A DNA stretch of 64,000 nucleotides from Telmatherina bonti (Eukaryota > Chordata > Actinopteri > Atheriniformes > Telmatherinidae): contig OW121823.1 of NCBI GenBank assembly GCA_933228915.1, positions 10,667,229-10,731,228 of the forward strand, in the 5' to 3' direction. This document shows, piece by piece, positions 61,190-64,000 of the stretch. The translations under genes were made by a program, and so were the position numbers. The notes beneath the pieces were generated by a model. It was given only the letters and a program-made list of their open reading frames with translations, did not search any database and had not been told where the DNA came from. Numbering within the stretch: position 1 is the first letter of the stretch; each line of letters begins with the position of its first letter.

Positions 61190-61491
61190 AGCTGGATTTA
61201 TACTGGTATGGCGTGTGCGTAAGGTTGACTATGGCATCACCACCATTTGCTTTGCATATGTCCACGGAGACTTCATGTGAACCTCTTCCACACCTAACAC
61301 ACACCCTGCAGCTTGCAGTGTGGTTACAAGGATGTGCTCCTTTGTGACTGGTCAGTTTGTGTTTATGTGTTAGATAGTCAGAAGAGAGACCGCATTACAA
61401 TGCGTAACCCTCAGGTGCAAGAGCACATTTCACCAGCTTCAGCTACACTGGTCTTACTGTACACAGACGCCACAACAGTATAGATCCAGCT
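61190..61491. mobile_element. Harbinger-like MITE, TTA target duplication
   Basis: The 302-bp element has ends AGCTGGATTTATACTG and, in reverse complement, AGCTGGATCTATACTG (15 of 16). It is flanked by TTA at 61187-61189 and 61492-61494. The 3-bp TTA/TAA duplication and short inverted ends fit PIF/Harbinger MITEs. It has no coding capacity. Confidence 0.75.
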
Positions 61492-61494
61492 TTA

Positions 61495-63028
61495 CGGTGA
61501 CATAGCAGGGTTGTTTTCAACACAAATCAGGCCCTGACACAACTGGTCCTTATCGGAAACAAAGAGAGGTGAGGTACAAGTAACTATTAAGAGTCTGGCA
61601 GACAGGCGATTGTGTTGTGACATCTGCCAGACCCCAGACAGAAATGCCCATGAGACAAAGAACGGCCCTGGCAGGGAGTTGTGAGGTGCACAAAGTTAGA
61701 TCATGGACATGCTCAAAGTTGGAGTATGATCACATGCTAAATGAGAGAAGAACCACTTGCTCGGCCTCGTATCGATCTCACACTAAGCTTAAATTAGATG
61801 CTCGGCAGAGGAGAGCAAGATGGATGTCGAATTAGCTTTTGTTTGGACTGCCAACAAATGGAGGAAACAAAACAAGAGTCGAAACAAAACTCTAACAAGG
61901 ATTAAATCAAACTAACACAGAAAATTTAAACTGTTAAATAATAAAACCTAAAAAGTCAAACTTAGACAAATCTCTGTTTTTTTTAATGAGTTGATATTTT
62001 CCTGATTAATCGACTTCTTACAGCTTTCCAGGCGTAGGGTTTGTATGGACCACGGGTAGGACGAAGGGCGTGACAGTGCATGCACTTGGAAAAGTGTGAA
62101 TGAATGTACATCTGTGAAAGTGGTACATAAAAAAGTGAAAAGTGAAGCGGGATCAGCACATGTGGTGCGCTGCTGGAAGTCCCATTGACTTCCCTCTTTG
62201 TTTTGCTCAAGGCTCTATGTAAATTCATTCTTAGGAAAACAAATTATATTTGAGTGAAATGAACCCTTTTACAGATCATCAATAAATGCATACAGGCAGC
62301 AACACAAATTTTTTGTGCAAAACACTTTCCCCCCTTTTCTATTCCCTCACACTCCTACAGTCAGAACTGCCCTCTGGCTTTTTTTTCTTTACCACAGTTA
62401 AACATGTTTAACTGTCTTTATATTTGCATGAGAGTCGCTGCATGCATCCCTACACTGTGATCTGATGTCTCTTTTTTTTCTCTATGACTCCATCAAATGT
62501 GCATTGTTAGTTTTGTTATTCATGCAGTAATAAATTGGATTTATGACTGCTGAATGGGAGTACTGGGAAATGAGTTTAAGAGGGGATGAATCTAATGCAG
62601 TTTGAAATTCAATGGAAGGGTTTATTCACATAAGACTGAAATATGTGCACATAAACACACAGGTCTCTGTGACAAGCAACAGAGTGATCGACTTCAGGTT
62701 TAGAGTGAGATGCAGGTGTAAGAACTCAGCTCTGACCCTGACAGTATGAAATGGAAGCATATCCCAGTCATCTGTATTATGCTTTGCATGATTTAGAACT
62801 GATGGCATTCATATATACAGCAAACACACACACACACACAAATACACAATATTCAAACTTCCGTGCTCAACTGAGAAAGGAGAGGGTCATTATTTAGTCA
62901 TTTAAACATTTAAGTCATTTGGTCCTCATCAACTCAAACAAAAGCTTTTCATTAAAGGTTTAGTCCTGTAAGGTATTAGGTCTCTCTGTCTCTCTCTCTC
63001 TATCTCTCTCTCTCTCTCTCTCGCTCTC

Positions 63029-63059
<31 letters not shown>

Positions 63060-63182
63060 GGCAGGACATTTTACAAATTATCCACAACTTGATGGTAATT
63101 TCACACTTGAGAACAGCAGCGATGACAATACTCTCCATGCATGCAGAGATCCCGAGCTTGTCAGACAACACAGTTCCCAGCA
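61495..63182. other. Non-coding DNA with TC and CA microsatellites
   Basis: (CA)n lies at 62824-62841, (TC)n at 62981-63032 and (CA)n at 63034-63059. No gene was recognised. Confidence 0.5.
62981..63059. repeat. Compound (TC)n-(CA)n microsatellite
   Basis: About 50 bp of TC with single interruptions leads directly into about 26 bp of CA. Confidence 0.95.
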
Positions 63183-63186
63183 TTAA

Positions 63187-63925
63187 AGGGGTGCTATTAC
63201 AGTATTTCAAGTTTTCTGAGCTTTCTACAGTGTTACAGTGCTGAATCCTCATCAGACATGTGAACGGCACTGTTTTTTATCACCTAAACGCATGTTTGAG
63301 TTTGAGTTTGAGTTCCAGCACTCTTTCCGTTCGGTTTCCATGGCAACGAAAAACGCGTAGTTTCAGAGAGTTTTTTCAACTTGGAAATCCTTGTGACGTC
63401 CCGGGGGATAAGGTTCGGTGATTGGCTACCTTCTACTGGTTAACAAGGGCATGTACAAATACACCAGGCGGGTGGAAAACGTGGGATAAAGTTATTTCCA
63501 ACGATGGCTGTTGAGTTTACCAAAGAGAGACATCCTGCTGCATTCGTTGCTGTGGGTTGCTGTTTTCCACTTCGCTTTCAGGGTCTGATTCAGGTTCCAA
63601 CATGTAGGGCTGTATGCTATGTGTTGACATTGTATTTTGTTTTTTATTGAGTTCATATTAGCCTAATCCTTCTGTTTATGAGATGTTACAATGACGGTGA
63701 AAGCAGGTGCGGTGCATGCTCCCGATGTAGTGCAGTGGCGGGAGGCGGGGCTTAATGCGGAAGAGTCTCAATCCACTCGCTTTGCCTGCAGGCTGATCTG
63801 ACAGCCTACGGAGAGAGTCGGTCCGAAGTAAATAAAGCGATTTGTGACAATAACTCGATCAATCCCAGCCCTTCTGGTCTCAGAAATAATAATAAATTAG
63901 CCTGAAATGCACACAATAGTTCCAC
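63187..63925 (-). mobile_element. TTAA-type non-autonomous element, copy 2 (inverted)
   Basis: It is the reverse complement of 10794-11536 over its whole length, with only scattered differences and small indels by eye. One end retains TTAA (63183-63186) followed by AGGGGTGCTATTAC. The other ends AATAGTTCCAC without the final TTAA, so that flank has mutated or been lost. Landmarks shared with copy 1 are TCATCAGACATGTGAAC, TGACGTCCCGGGGGATAAGG and CCAGCCCTTCTGGTCTCAG. Confidence 0.8.
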
Positions 63926-64000
63926 AGATTCATGTGGTTGTTTAATTTGGCTGTCCAGTCTTCTCCAGTTGATGACAAACCATTATGATCTCAAAAGGGA

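Overview
This is vertebrate nuclear DNA, almost certainly from a teleost (probably percomorph) fish. It is AT-rich and full of long di- and tetranucleotide microsatellites. Its interspersed repeats are those of fish genomes: an L2-clade LINE, an RTE/Rex3-type LINE ending in GATG repeats, tRNA-derived SINEs, hAT, PIF/Harbinger-like and Tc1-like elements, and a Ty3/Gypsy relic. I found no complete host protein-coding gene, no rRNA gene and no CRISPR array. The window reads as intergenic sequence or the inside of very large introns. Species cannot be named from the sequence alone.

Layout. 1-9 kb: mostly unannotatable AT-rich DNA, with one old hAT copy (about 4255-4977) split by a SINE. 9.1-15 kb: a possible solo LTR, a nearly full SINE with target-site duplications (TSDs), a 743-bp element flanked by TTAA, a candidate 48-nt exon, a hAT-type MITE and two SINE tails. 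15.0-17.7 kb: a 5'-truncated minus-strand L2 whose reading frame is broken at only one visible place. 20.8-21.1 kb: a hAT MITE holding a SINE tail. 23.6-24.6 kb: a Gypsy LTR/gag relic. 25.4-26.1 kb: a 680-bp hAT-type element with an exact 8-bp TSD. 28.0-28.4 kb: a long (TA)n tract. 31.1-34.8 kb: a duplicated segment whose second copy is a mosaic of pieces from 28.7 and 31.2 kb. 36.2-37.0 kb: a truncated Rex3-like LINE with a 12-bp TSD. 40.8-41.5 kb: a SINE stub followed by a 525-bp GGAT array. 43.7-44.1 kb: (AT)n inside perfect 42-bp inverted arms. 49.0-49.4 kb: a Tc1-derived MITE. 52.0-53.5 kb: a SINE, an L2 3' end, and a hAT MITE with another MITE nested in it. 56.4-58.1 kb: a GT/GC-rich repeat block. 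58.7-60.5 kb: an internally deleted hAT transposon with transposase remnants and an 8-bp TSD. 61.2-61.5 kb: a Harbinger-like MITE. 63.2-63.9 kb: a second copy of the TTAA-flanked element, inverted relative to the first.

The recognisable coding sequence is all selfish-element sequence: L2 and Rex3 reverse transcriptase pieces, a degraded gag, and hAT transposase termini. Long open frames over the microsatellites are low-complexity artefacts. The most unusual signals are the mosaic duplication at 34.6 kb, the hairpin-armed AT tract at 43.7 kb, the nested MITEs at 52.8 kb and the 51.6-kb-spaced inverted pair. I see no convincing new gene system. Family names rest on motif recognition without database searches.
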